From contig JBDSDH010000141.1 of assembly GCA_039920665.1 (NCBI GenBank), forward strand, positions 4,282 to 68,281: a stretch of 64,000 nt of DNA. Direction: 5' to 3'. The translations under genes and the position numbers were made by a program. The DNA comes from WLMZ01 sp039920665 (lineage in GTDB: Bacteria; Actinomycetota; Acidimicrobiia; Acidimicrobiales; Ilumatobacteraceae). Positions 53,557-62,127 of the stretch are shown piece after piece (position 1 is the stretch's first letter; each line of letters begins with the position of its first letter). The notes under the pieces were generated by a model. The model made no database searches and was not told where the DNA came from. It saw only the letters and a list, made by a program, of their open reading frames with translations.

Positions 53557-54833
53557 CGGTACTCCCGCAGACGTTGTCCGTAACCAACCGTGACGAGACC
53601 AGCGGCGATCAGGGCACCGATGATGAGCACCAGCCGACTCGTGCCGAGCCCGGACCCGGCGTCGTTCAACGCTGATTCTGCAAGCGACGCTCGAGACTGG
53701 ACGACGTCTGCGATGTCGGCGCTGAAGGCTGCAAACGATTCGGCCGAGTCGCCCGTGAGCGTCTCGACAGCGCCGTCCCAATTGCCGCCTTCGTCCTGGC
53801 TGCGCAGATCCTGGTGGTTCTCGTCGTAGTCGGCGAAGCCGTTGCTGAGATCTTCGCGACCATCACGGCCGTCCAGGACCGCGAGCACGGTGGCCCTCGC
53901 TTGCTGATAGGCATCTTCGTTGGCCTGGCCGTTGCCACGGTTGATCAGGGTCAGCGCTTCGTCGGAGCGAGCCTCGAATGCGGCGACCCGAGCTTGGGAG
54001 AAACGATCGGCCTGGAGCAGGTTGCCGGTGACGACACCGTCTGCCGACGACACCGCGTCGCCCATTGAAACCAGGCTGATCCCGACGACCACCACGGTCA
54101 GCACGGCGGCGAGGCCAACCGGCACGTTGATCAGTCGGCGGGTCCGGCGGAACAGCCACACGCTGCCGGCCACCATTGCGCCGAGCACGATCACACCGGC
54201 GACGGGCAGCACCCAACCGATTTTGTGGGCGCTCTCGATCTCGGCGTTGACGTCAGATCGGGACTGTTGCTCGATCGCATCGAGCGAGGTCAGCAACGAG
54301 TCGCGCACGAGCGCCGAGGCCTGGCGCTGATAGGCAGCACCGACCGGAAAACCCTGGCGGTTGTTGGCCCGGGCTTGTTCGACGAGGCCGCTGAAGACCT
54401 CGAGTGTGGAACTGGCCGTGGTGAGCTGATCGAGCGAACTGCCCGTGAGTCCATTGGACAGCAGCGCCAGGCTCGACGCGGCCGTGGACAGTCGTTCTTC
54501 ATAGCGGGCTCGCTGGTCGGTTTTCTCGAGTCCGCCCTGCAGGAACGACGTGGTCGCGATCGAATCGGCTTCGATGACCGCGCTGCGGATCTCTTGGACC
54601 GAGATCAACCGGGCCGCGGCAGCACCGGCGTGGTCGAGCGATTGGTCGCGTCGGCTGACGCTGATCCATCCGAATACCGCGAGCAACACCGCGAGCACCG
54701 CCGTACCTGCGCTGATCAGCCGAATCCGGGCGGGCGTGGACGTGCCGAACGCGACCTTGGACGACGGCGCCCCGCCGGGAGCCAGCGGGGCGGACGCGAC
54801 CGGATCGATCGCTGGTTGCGGCGGTGCACTCAT
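53553..54833 (-). CDS. glnX: GlnX, membrane sensor of the PknG pathway
   Basis: A 426-aa membrane protein. A Pro-rich cytoplasmic start is followed by TM1 (about 38-60) and an extracytoplasmic helical domain. TM2 and TM3 flank a short basic loop (LFRRTRRLINVPVGL, about 225-275). A second helical domain precedes TM4 (about 400-418). This doubled TM-helical bundle-TM architecture matches mycobacterial GlnX. The helical bundles (SVQEIRSAVIEADSIATTSFLQGG) resemble four-helix sensor domains. The neighbours glnH and pknG on the same strand make the assignment firm. It heads the eight-gene operon; ATG 54833 was preferred over GTG 54848. Confidence 0.88.
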   Translation of the reverse strand: MSAPPQPAIDPVASAPLAPGGAPSSKVAFGTSTPARIRLISAGTAVLAVLLAVFGWISVSRRDQSLDHAGAAAARLISVQEIRSAVIEADSIATTSFLQGGLEKTDQRARYEERLSTAASSLALLSNGLTGSSLDQLTTASSTLEVFSGLVEQARANNRQGFPVGAAYQRQASALVRDSLLTSLDAIEQQSRSDVNAEIESAHKIGWVLPVAGVIVLGAMVAGSVWLFRRTRRLINVPVGLAAVLTVVVVGISLVSMGDAVSSADGVVTGNLLQADRFSQARVAAFEARSDEALTLINRGNGQANEDAYQQARATVLAVLDGRDGREDLSNGFADYDENHQDLRSQDEGGNWDGAVETLTGDSAESFAAFSADIADVVQSRASLAESALNDAGSGLGTSRLVLIIGALIAAGLVTVGYGQRLREYR

Positions 54834-54970
54834 CGTCGTCGTATTCACCCTGAGCCCTTCACCCCGACCTTTCACAGTTCGCCGTGCCGACTCTCGCCGT
54901 TCGGTCCAGCCGATCTTAGGCATATCTGGCGGGTGGACGGATGGCGACATCGTCACCTGCCCACCGCTGG

Positions 54971-55013
54971 AACCCGCACTGAACCCGCACTGGACCCGCA
55001 CTGGACCCACATT
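54971..55013. repeat. 11-bp direct repeats in the glnX / SNF2 divergent promoter region
   Basis: AACCCGCACTG (54971-54981), AACCCGCACTG (54982-54992), GACCCGCACTG (54993-55003) and a partial GACCCACAT (from 55004) follow directly head to tail. An 11-bp spacing puts copies on the same DNA face. They lie between the start codons of glnX and the SNF2 gene, about 10 bp before a TATGTT box of the latter, so they may be iterated regulator sites. Confidence 0.85.
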
Positions 55014-55038
55014 TGTCACGGTATGTTGGTCGCACACC

Positions 55039-58000
55039 ATGCTCGAAATGACACGGGAGCTCGAGTCGGCTACGTGGGCGGTCGCGGAAGGTCGCGCCAC
55101 TGCATCCGAACTCGCTCTGTTCCAAGCCGAACCGGACTCGTCGCAGCGAATGCTGTTGCGTTTGATCAACGACACCGAGGACAACCTCGCGTCCGTGCGC
55201 GGGCTGCCCGCCGACGAACGGGAACAGATCGTCGCCGACTTCGAAGAAGAAATGGCGAAGCTGGAGGCGATCTTGGTGTCGCTCGTGCCATCGTCGGAGG
55301 CCGGTGGCGACGTCGTCGGCGAAGTGGTGGGCGAGGTTCGCCTGCAGGCATCATGGAACAGCGGCAAGATCGTCGTCTGGGCTGCCGGCCCCGGCACCGC
55401 CGCCGCATCGATCGACGAGCTCCACCAGCGGTTGCACGACATCGGCGGCCCCGAAGTGGGCTGGGGTCCGTGTCCGAGCATCCTGCTGCCGTCGGGCATC
55501 AAGGCCGAATCGTTGATGATCCCGGTCGAGGGAGCGCTCGGCTGGCTGATCGCGGTGGCCGGTGGTCTCGGTCGCAGTGGCGTCGGCCAGAGCGTCGTCT
55601 GGCTCGGTCGGGCCGCACTCGAGGGCGTCCGCCTCGCGGCCGCTGGAGCGGTCGTCCCCGCGCTGCGGTTCGAGAAGAAGCCGCAGAGCCGCTTCGTCGA
55701 TGCCGGTGTCAAGTGGCTGCCGGCCCTGCTCGACGACGGCAAGCTCAAGCAGTTGATCGGAGCGATGCCTGGCCCCGTCGCGACGATGTCCACCGCAGAC
55801 TCGCGGGCGATCGCTCACGACGTCGTCACAGCAGTGGTCGAGGCCATCGTCGGCGCGGCCGCGAGTCGCCTCGAACTGCCGGCCCCTCCGCCGGTCACCA
55901 ACAACTCGGCGCAACTCGCCGATGCGTTCACCACCCGCCTCGACGGCAGCCTGTTCCAAGCTCCCACCGTGCCGGCCAGCGAACTCGCTCGGCGGATCAG
56001 CCAGTGGTCGGGTTCGGTCACGTCGACCAACCGACCGCAGCTCCTCGTGCAGCTCGAACCGCCTGACTCGGGCGATGCGTGGCTGCTGCAGGTGTTCGGT
56101 CCCGGCGCCAAGGGCAAGCCGTTGCCGATCGAAGTCGCGCTCGGCGACAGCCGCGACACCAAGCTGATGGCCGAAGAACTCGCCCGCCTCGAGCGCGCTT
56201 TCCCGGTGCTGATGCGGGCTGGCGAACTGCGGCGCGGCCGGGTCGTTCTGTCGCAGGCCGAAGCCTGGGAGTTGATGACCGTCACCGGTCCAATGCTTCA
56301 GGCCGCGGGCTTCGACGTGCGGGTTCCGGCGCTGTCGCGGCGCAAGCCTTCGCCGTCGCTGCGGTTGTTCGCCGACATGGCCGGCGATTCGGTTGTCGGT
56401 GCGCACCAGCTCGCGAATGTGCGCTGGTCGGTGTTGTTCGACGATGTCGAACTCACCGCAGCCGATGTCGCTCGGCTCGCCACCGAAGCTCGTCCTCTGG
56501 TTCGTTCGCACGGCCAGTGGATCGAACTCGATCGGGTCGATCTCAAAGAGGCTGCGGCGGCGCTCGCCGAGCGAGCCTCGAAGAAGCAGCTCACCGGTGC
56601 CGAAATCCTTCGTCACGGGATCGGCCTCGAAGGCTCGCCGCTCGCTGGTGGCATCTCGGTCGAAGGCAGCGGCTGGGCCACCGACCTGTTCCAGCGGGCC
56701 AAGGAAGTCTCCACCGAACTGGTCACCAGTCCGCAGGGTTTCGACGGCGAACTTCGCAGCTATCAGGCCCAGGCGCTGGCGTGGCTCGGCTTTCTCGACG
56801 CCGCCGAACTCGGTGGCTGTCTGGCGCTCGACATGGGTCTCGGCAAAACGCCGACCGTGCTCGCCCATCTCGCCCGCACGACCGGCAATGGACCGGTCTT
56901 GGTCGTGGCACCACCGGCCGTCGTCGGCAACTGGGCTCGGGAGGCGGCGAGATTCGCTCCCGGCCTGTTCGTGATGGTCCACCACGGCGCAACTCGCGAC
57001 GAGGATGCCGAGTTCGAACGCCGGTTGGCCAGAACCGACGTCGTCATCACCACCTACGGCACCGCCGTTCGCGACATCGATCTGCTGGCTCGTCAGCAGT
57101 GGCATCGAGTGGTGCTCGACGAAGCCCAGGCGATCAAGAACCCGACCAACGAGTCGGCCCAACAGTTGCGCCGGATCAACGCCCGCAGTCGGATCGCGCT
57201 CACCGGTACGCCGGTCGAGAACGGTCTCGGCGATCTGTGGTCGATCCTCGACTTCACCAACCCGGGCCTGGTCGGCACCCGCCCGGCTTTCATCGCCCAA
57301 ATGCAAGGTGAGGGCGAAGCGGCGCTGCGCGCGCTGAACGGAATCTTGGTCTTCCGCCGTACCAAGCTCGAGCCCGAGGTCGCCGCCGAACTGCCCGACA
57401 AGATCGACGAACTCGACCACTGCTCGATGACACCGGAGCAGATCGGTCTGTACCAAGCCGTGCTCGACGGCCTCGTCGCCAACACCGCCGAATCCGAGCA
57501 ACTCGGAGCGGAACCGAAGCAGGGTGCGATCCTCGCCGCAATCACTGCGCTCAAGCAGATCTGCAACCACCCTTCCGCCTACACCGACGACGGGTTGCCG
57601 CTCGCCGGACGCAGCGGCAAGCTTGCCCGACTCGAAGAGATCATCGAGTCGGTCTTCGCGGCAGGTGAGCGGATCTTGATCTTCACCCACTTCGCATCGT
57701 GGGGCCGCAAGCTCGCCAAATACCTGACCGAGACGTTCAAGGTGCGGATCGAGTGCTACGACGGCAGCCTCGCTCGCGGTGCTCGTGACCATCTCGTCAC
57801 CGAGTTCCAGGAGGGCACCGGTCCAGGCGCGCTCGTGTTGTCACTGAAGGCGGGTGGCACAGGACTCAACCTGACCTCGGCCAGCCACGTCGTCTTGTAC
57901 GACCGGTGGTGGAACCCCGCCGTCGAAGATCAGGCTCGTGACCGGGCTTGGCGGATCGGCCAGACCAAGACGGTTGTTTCGCACCGCCTGGTGTGCCCCG

Positions 58001-58161
58001 GTACGGTCGACGAACGGGTCGAAGAGGTCGTTGCCGGAAAGCGCCACATCGCCGACCTCGTGCTTCCCAAGTCGAGTTCGCTGTCGGATCTCAATGCCCA
58101 GCAGCTGCGGGTTGCGCTCGGCCTGCGCCCGGAATCGATGCTGACCGAGGACGACACGTGA
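55039..58161 (+). CDS. SNF2-family DEAD/DEAH-like helicase/ATPase
   Basis: A 1040-aa protein. Residues 1-450 are a unique region without a known domain. About 461-510 (VRWSVLFDDVELTAADVARL ... RSHGQWIELD) is the SNF2-associated DUF3670-like region. The helicase core (about 570-1010) has Walker A LDMGLGKTPTV, VVLDEAQAIKNPTN (motif II), LTGTPVENGLGDLW (III), FTHFASWGRKL (IV), LSLKAGGTGLNL (V) and RDRAWRIGQTKTV (VI). All ATPase motifs are intact. It probably moves on double-stranded DNA or remodels protein-DNA complexes. It is divergent from the glnX-pknG operon; TATGTT 11 bases before ATG suggests a very short leader. Confidence 0.92.
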   Translation: MLEMTRELESATWAVAEGRATASELALFQAEPDSSQRMLLRLINDTEDNLASVRGLPADEREQIVADFEEEMAKLEAILVSLVPSSEAGGDVVGEVVGEVRLQASWNSGKIVVWAAGPGTAAASIDELHQRLHDIGGPEVGWGPCPSILLPSGIKAESLMIPVEGALGWLIAVAGGLGRSGVGQSVVWLGRAALEGVRLAAAGAVVPALRFEKKPQSRFVDAGVKWLPALLDDGKLKQLIGAMPGPVATMSTADSRAIAHDVVTAVVEAIVGAAASRLELPAPPPVTNNSAQLADAFTTRLDGSLFQAPTVPASELARRISQWSGSVTSTNRPQLLVQLEPPDSGDAWLLQVFGPGAKGKPLPIEVALGDSRDTKLMAEELARLERAFPVLMRAGELRRGRVVLSQAEAWELMTVTGPMLQAAGFDVRVPALSRRKPSPSLRLFADMAGDSVVGAHQLANVRWSVLFDDVELTAADVARLATEARPLVRSHGQWIELDRVDLKEAAAALAERASKKQLTGAEILRHGIGLEGSPLAGGISVEGSGWATDLFQRAKEVSTELVTSPQGFDGELRSYQAQALAWLGFLDAAELGGCLALDMGLGKTPTVLAHLARTTGNGPVLVVAPPAVVGNWAREAARFAPGLFVMVHHGATRDEDAEFERRLARTDVVITTYGTAVRDIDLLARQQWHRVVLDEAQAIKNPTNESAQQLRRINARSRIALTGTPVENGLGDLWSILDFTNPGLVGTRPAFIAQMQGEGEAALRALNGILVFRRTKLEPEVAAELPDKIDELDHCSMTPEQIGLYQAVLDGLVANTAESEQLGAEPKQGAILAAITALKQICNHPSAYTDDGLPLAGRSGKLARLEEIIESVFAAGERILIFTHFASWGRKLAKYLTETFKVRIECYDGSLARGARDHLVTEFQEGTGPGALVLSLKAGGTGLNLTSASHVVLYDRWWNPAVEDQARDRAWRIGQTKTVVSHRLVCPGTVDERVEEVVAGKRHIADLVLPKSSSLSDLNAQQLRVALGLRPESMLTEDDT

Positions 58162-58219
58162 TGTCCGCACGAGTGATGTCAGCACGATTGATGTCCGCCC
58201 AAGAGAGGTCCGGTCGATG
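58160..58219 (+). repeat. 15-bp repeats in the SNF2-small protein linker
   Basis: GATGTCCGCACGAGT, GATGTCAGCACGATT and GATGTCCGCCCAAGA follow in tandem from 58160, with a degenerate fourth unit GAGGTCCGGTCGATG that supplies both the ribosome-binding GAGG and the ATG of the next gene. Confidence 0.85.
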
Positions 58220-58519
58220 AACGCTCCCCGTCGTAACGGCAACCAGGGCCAGCGTCGGCAGCAACAGCGTTCCAACCAGCCGGCCAATGTGCTCAAGCCG
58301 GTCGACCTCTGGCGTCCGGTGCCACAGCTTCCCGACGTCGAGCCGATCGTTGTCACTCACGACCCGGCGATGCTGTTCCGCTCGCTCGGCGATCCGCCGC
58401 TGATGGGCAAGAGCACCGTCGCCGGCCACTACATCGCCACGGTCATCGAGCGCGCTGCCGGCCTCGCCAGCGCCCTGGCGGCGAGCGCCGACCTGCTCGA
58501 GCAACCCCCCACCGATTGA
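58217..58519 (+). CDS. Small protein encoded after the SNF2 helicase
   Basis: A 100-aa protein. The basic Gln/Arg/Asn-rich start (RRNGNQGQRRQQQRSNQ) could bind nucleic acid. The rest is LWRPVPQLPDVEPIVVTHDPAMLFRSLGDPPLMGKSTVAGHYIATVIERAAGLA, with a likely C-terminal helix. Family not recognised. GAGAGG precedes the ATG by 9 bases. It is the only gene after the helicase in the same direction and is likely a partner subunit. Confidence 0.72.
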   Translation: MNAPRRNGNQGQRRQQQRSNQPANVLKPVDLWRPVPQLPDVEPIVVTHDPAMLFRSLGDPPLMGKSTVAGHYIATVIERAAGLASALAASADLLEQPPTD

Positions 58520-58576
58520 GCGGTCCACGGCCGACCTCGGCGAGAAGCGCGAGAGCCCGACCTTGCGGAATTCCGT

Positions 58577-59797
58577 TCAGGCGGGAGTGTCGGCGCGGCG
58601 GGCGATCATCGCCAAGCGCGCCGCGCAGACGAGCGCGATCACGACGCCAAGGGTGGTGACGATGTGCGGCTTGCCGTCGCCACCGGGGTTGAAGATCGCC
58701 GGCGGCAGCGGCAGGTTGCCCCACTCGTACAGCGAAGACGCCCACTGCCAGGTGTAGACGCTGACGGCGCCGAGCGCGAGTCCGAGACCGAACCGGTTGG
58801 CGAGCAAGAACCCGAGTACGCCGACCACCACCATCATCGCGATCATTGCCAGCCTGGCGACCACGAACGCACCGACGCTGTACGGATTGGAGAAGTTGTC
58901 GGCAAAGCGCGCTCCCACTCCGGGTATCAACTGACCGGCACCGGCGACCACACAGCCGAGCGCACCGGCGACGCAGAGCCATGTGGTCAGCGGCACACGG
59001 CCGTCGTCCCGGGCGAATCCGATCGCCAGAACCAGCGTCGCCGCGCCGAAGGCAGCGGCAACGAAGAGGGTGAAGAACCCGACGTGCAGAGTGAACTCGA
59101 ACTGCGTGCCACCCTCACCCACCGATGCAACGTACTGAGCCTGCTGCAGGGCTCGATCGGTGAGCGAGTTCGTACCGAATCCGGCAAACGCGACCAGCGG
59201 AACGATGATCGCACCAGCCCCGCCTGCCAAGCCTGCCCCGAATCGAACGGCGGTGTGCTGCACCACGAGCAACCCGCCGAGCAACATCAGCGTGCCGGCG
59301 ATCAGCCACGCGATCTGGAAGTTGGTGCCGACACCGTCGAGGTCGCTGATCGTGTAGTCGCCGAGGTACTGCGGGATCGCTGCGTCGGAGCGGATCGTGA
59401 GGATCTGCAGCATCGATCCGGCGATGGTGATCAAGCCCGCAAGGCAGGCGAACACGGCCAGCAGCGTCGTGCCGGGGGTCGAGATCGGCTCGTTGGTGAA
59501 CGTCAGCAATTCGCTGCCGGGATCGATCCGACTCGCCTTGTTCGACATCTCCGTGGACATCTGCGTGGACATCTGCGTCGGGCCTGATGGTATGGGAGGC
59601 GATGTCACCGGATACCAGGCGGCAGCTTGCTCCGGCGTCGCCCATGGCTCGCGAGGCGTCGTCTCGATCTCGGTCTGCTCGACGATGGTGAACACCGTTG
59701 GACCGCCGCCTGGTGGGGTCAGATCGTCCGTCTCGCCGCACGTCGCGCACACTCGTCGGCCGAGTGGCATGTCATTGCCGCAGTGATGACAGAGCAT
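58577..59797 (-). CDS. Zinc-ribbon polytopic membrane protein
   Basis: A 406-aa protein. The zinc ribbon is LCHHCGNDMPLGRRVCATCGE (about 2-22). A Pro/Thr cytoplasmic linker follows, with Met-Ser-Thr repeats from a 12-bp DNA repeat at 59541-59576. About eight TM helices come from residue 110 onward. No catalytic motif is evident and the family is not recognised. It is convergent to the SNF2/small protein pair. Zinc-ribbon-plus-TM proteins are common as membrane adaptors in actinobacteria. Confidence 0.75.
   Translation of the reverse strand: MLCHHCGNDMPLGRRVCATCGETDDLTPPGGGPTVFTIVEQTEIETTPREPWATPEQAAAWYPVTSPPIPSGPTQMSTQMSTEMSNKASRIDPGSELLTFTNEPISTPGTTLLAVFACLAGLITIAGSMLQILTIRSDAAIPQYLGDYTISDLDGVGTNFQIAWLIAGTLMLLGGLLVVQHTAVRFGAGLAGGAGAIIVPLVAFAGFGTNSLTDRALQQAQYVASVGEGGTQFEFTLHVGFFTLFVAAAFGAATLVLAIGFARDDGRVPLTTWLCVAGALGCVVAGAGQLIPGVGARFADNFSNPYSVGAFVVARLAMIAMMVVVGVLGFLLANRFGLGLALGAVSVYTWQWASSLYEWGNLPLPPAIFNPGGDGKPHIVTTLGVVIALVCAARLAMIARRADTPA
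59541..59576 (-). repeat. 12-bp tandem repeat in the zinc-ribbon membrane protein
   Basis: GTGGACATCTGC is present at 59553-59564 and 59565-59576, with a related TTCGACATCTCC at 59541-59552. On the coding strand it reads Gln-Met-Ser-Thr and related units with a GATGTC core. Confidence 0.8.
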
Positions 59798-59852
59798 TCG
59801 ATCGGGCCTGCTTCGCGTGTCCAGTGGTCGCCGGTCGGAGACCGAGGCGAGC

Positions 59853-62015
59853 CTACGCGGAGTCCAAGTCGTCGTCCGGCCACTGCGGCATGTCGACGCT
59901 GTCAGCATTGACGAGGCCGGTGGTCTGGGCATAGCGCTGCAACATCGAGGTCGTGAGGTAGCTGTCGAACTCCGAGGCCGGCAGCGCCTGCGCATACAGG
60001 TGACCTTGGTGGCGGATGCAGCCGAGTGCGATCAAGACGTCGGCTTGAGCGCCGGTCTCGACGCCGTCGGCCGTTGCGGTGAGACCGATCTCGCGGACCA
60101 GGCCGATGATCGACCGTACAATCGCCCGATCGTGGGGGTGGGCCGTGATCGTATCGATCGATGTGCGGTCGATACGCACTTCGTCGAGGGGCAACTTGCG
60201 CAGCAGGCTCAGTGACGACACGCCCCGGGCGAAGTCGTCGAGGCACACCCGGACCCCGCGCACCCGCAGCGAAGCGAGGTTGGCGGCGGCAGCGGGCAGA
60301 TCGTCGATGACGGCCGCCTCGGTGACGTCGACGGTCAACAGCGACGGCTCGACACCGTGGAGCAGGATGTCGAGGGGGTTGTCGCGCCAACTGCGCTCCG
60401 TGGCGCGGGGCGGCAAATTGAGCCGGAACCGGAAGCCATCGGGAAGTCCGAGCATGCTCCATCGGCGGATCAGGGGCCGAGCCTGCTGCATCACGTGATC
60501 GGTCATCCGCTCGAGGAGCCCGGCCTGAGCCGCGATGTGGAGGAACTCGCCGGCAGCGACCACCGTGCCGTCACGACGCAACCAACGGGCGAGGATTTCG
60601 GCGCCGACCACGTTGCCGGTGGTGGCATCGATCTCGGGCTGGAAGAACGCAACGATGTCACCGTCGTCGAGCGCCCGCCGCAGCGCCTGCTCGCTGTCGA
60701 CGCGTTGGTTGAGTTCGGACCGGACCGAACCGTCGAACACCTCGACCCGGTTGCGGCCGGAACCCTTGGCTCGGTGGAGTGCTGCGTTGGCGTGACGCAG
60801 CAATTCGCTGCTTCCGGTGCCGTGCTCGGGTCCAACCGCGACGCCGATGCTCACCGACGACGGCACCTCGCGACCCTCGGCGTGTACCGGCTGACCGAGC
60901 ACCGATGCGATCCGCATTGCGACGGCCATACTGGCACCGAGATCGCAGTTGGGGAGCACGGCGATGAATTCGTCGCCGCCGATCCGACCTGCGGTGGCGC
61001 CGGGATCGATGCTGCGCGACAGTCGGTCGGCGATGATCGCAATGAACTGATCGCCGCCGCGGTGGCCGAGCGTGTCGTTGATGTGCTTGAACCGGTCGAG
61101 GTCGAGGTACAGCAAGCCGACCGGAGCGCGATCAGACGCGACGGCCAGCGCCTGCTCGAGCGAGTCGAGCGCCCCGCGGCGATTGAACAAGCCGGTCAGC
61201 GGGTCGTGGGTGGCTTGGTGCTGCAGCAGCAGGTTCAGTTCCGTTGCGGAGGTGTTGGCACCGACGAGCAATGCGTGCTCGGCGGCGAGCCCCTCCATCA
61301 AGCGATTGGTGCGCCAGGTCGACTCGATCGTCGACCGTGAGCTGCTGTTGGCGATCCGGTGGAACAGTGAGGCGACACCCAGATACACCAGAGCAAGGAG
61401 ACCGACCGTCACAAACGATCGGTCAGCGTTGATGAAAAACGCGGTGGCGCCGATGGTGATCAGGGGGACCTGGAGACAGATGAACAGATCGGTCCGAGGA
61501 TTGGTGACGAGCATCCCGAACGCGCCTGCGCCGAACGCGTAGAACACGAAGATCACCATCGCTTCGGTGTTGCCCGGCGAGGGGATGAACAGCAACGCCC
61601 CCCAGACGAGGCCGGATGCAATGGTGGCCGTGCGGATCAGTGCCAGGTTGTCGAGTCCGGATCCGCCGGCGGACCGTTCCCGTCGATACCTCACTCCGGC
61701 GACGATTGCGATTGTCTCCGATGCTGCGCCGGCAATGCACCAGGCAATCAACCTGGTGTGGGCAACCAAGTTGCGGGTCGCAAGTGCCATGATCAACATC
61801 GCGGGCAACGTGACGAGATGACTGGGCAGCAACAGCCGAACTGCTTGTGCCAACGATTTGGACGAGGTCTCTTCGGCTGGCACCGGCTCCATCTGCACGC
61901 GGTCATCACGGGATGCGGTACCGATGTCGGTGAGTCGGGCGCTGTCGAGCCGGGCGCGGAGGAACGACGCGTCGCTGGGTTGGTTGTCTGGTCCGTTGCC
62001 GGATCCACGTCTCAC
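59853..62015 (-). CDS. GGDEF-EAL protein with N-terminal membrane domain
   Basis: About 720 aa. The N-terminal domain has about six TM helices (about 65-230). GGDEF domain: HDPLTGLFNRRGALDSLE, LYLDLDRFKHINDTLGHRGGD and GRIGGDEFIAVL (about 343); the A-site is intact, so c-di-GMP synthesis is possible. The inhibitory-site position reads DPGA instead of RxxD, so product inhibition is probably lost. EAL domain from about 450: AEILARW for EAL, DVTEAAVIDD, CLDDFARG, VRID in place of LKID and ADGVET in place of AEGVET; two catalytic residues are changed, so hydrolysis is doubtful. GTG 62015 has AAGGGG upstream; ATG 61892 is an alternative start. Confidence 0.88.
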   Translation of the reverse strand: MRRGSGNGPDNQPSDASFLRARLDSARLTDIGTASRDDRVQMEPVPAEETSSKSLAQAVRLLLPSHLVTLPAMLIMALATRNLVAHTRLIAWCIAGAASETIAIVAGVRYRRERSAGGSGLDNLALIRTATIASGLVWGALLFIPSPGNTEAMVIFVFYAFGAGAFGMLVTNPRTDLFICLQVPLITIGATAFFINADRSFVTVGLLALVYLGVASLFHRIANSSSRSTIESTWRTNRLMEGLAAEHALLVGANTSATELNLLLQHQATHDPLTGLFNRRGALDSLEQALAVASDRAPVGLLYLDLDRFKHINDTLGHRGGDQFIAIIADRLSRSIDPGATAGRIGGDEFIAVLPNCDLGASMAVAMRIASVLGQPVHAEGREVPSSVSIGVAVGPEHGTGSSELLRHANAALHRAKGSGRNRVEVFDGSVRSELNQRVDSEQALRRALDDGDIVAFFQPEIDATTGNVVGAEILARWLRRDGTVVAAGEFLHIAAQAGLLERMTDHVMQQARPLIRRWSMLGLPDGFRFRLNLPPRATERSWRDNPLDILLHGVEPSLLTVDVTEAAVIDDLPAAAANLASLRVRGVRVCLDDFARGVSSLSLLRKLPLDEVRIDRTSIDTITAHPHDRAIVRSIIGLVREIGLTATADGVETGAQADVLIALGCIRHQGHLYAQALPASEFDSYLTTSMLQRYAQTTGLVNADSVDMPQWPDDDLDSA

Positions 62016-62127
62016 CGCCGTACGCCCCTTCTCACCAATTGCGTTACCTTGACCACTGCACGTCAGATGCGGGACACAGAGTATCGGTTGGATGCGGATC
62101 AGTCGAGAGGCTGGCACAATTCTTCGA

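Noticed and set aside
55351..57792. Minus-strand open frame of about 813 codons
   Set aside because: Shadow of the SNF2 helicase core, which has all helicase motifs in order.
58160..58219. Possible CRISPR-like array from the 15-bp repeats here and at other repeat sites
   Set aside because: Units are directly adjacent with no spacers, and there are no cas genes; these are plain tandem repeats.
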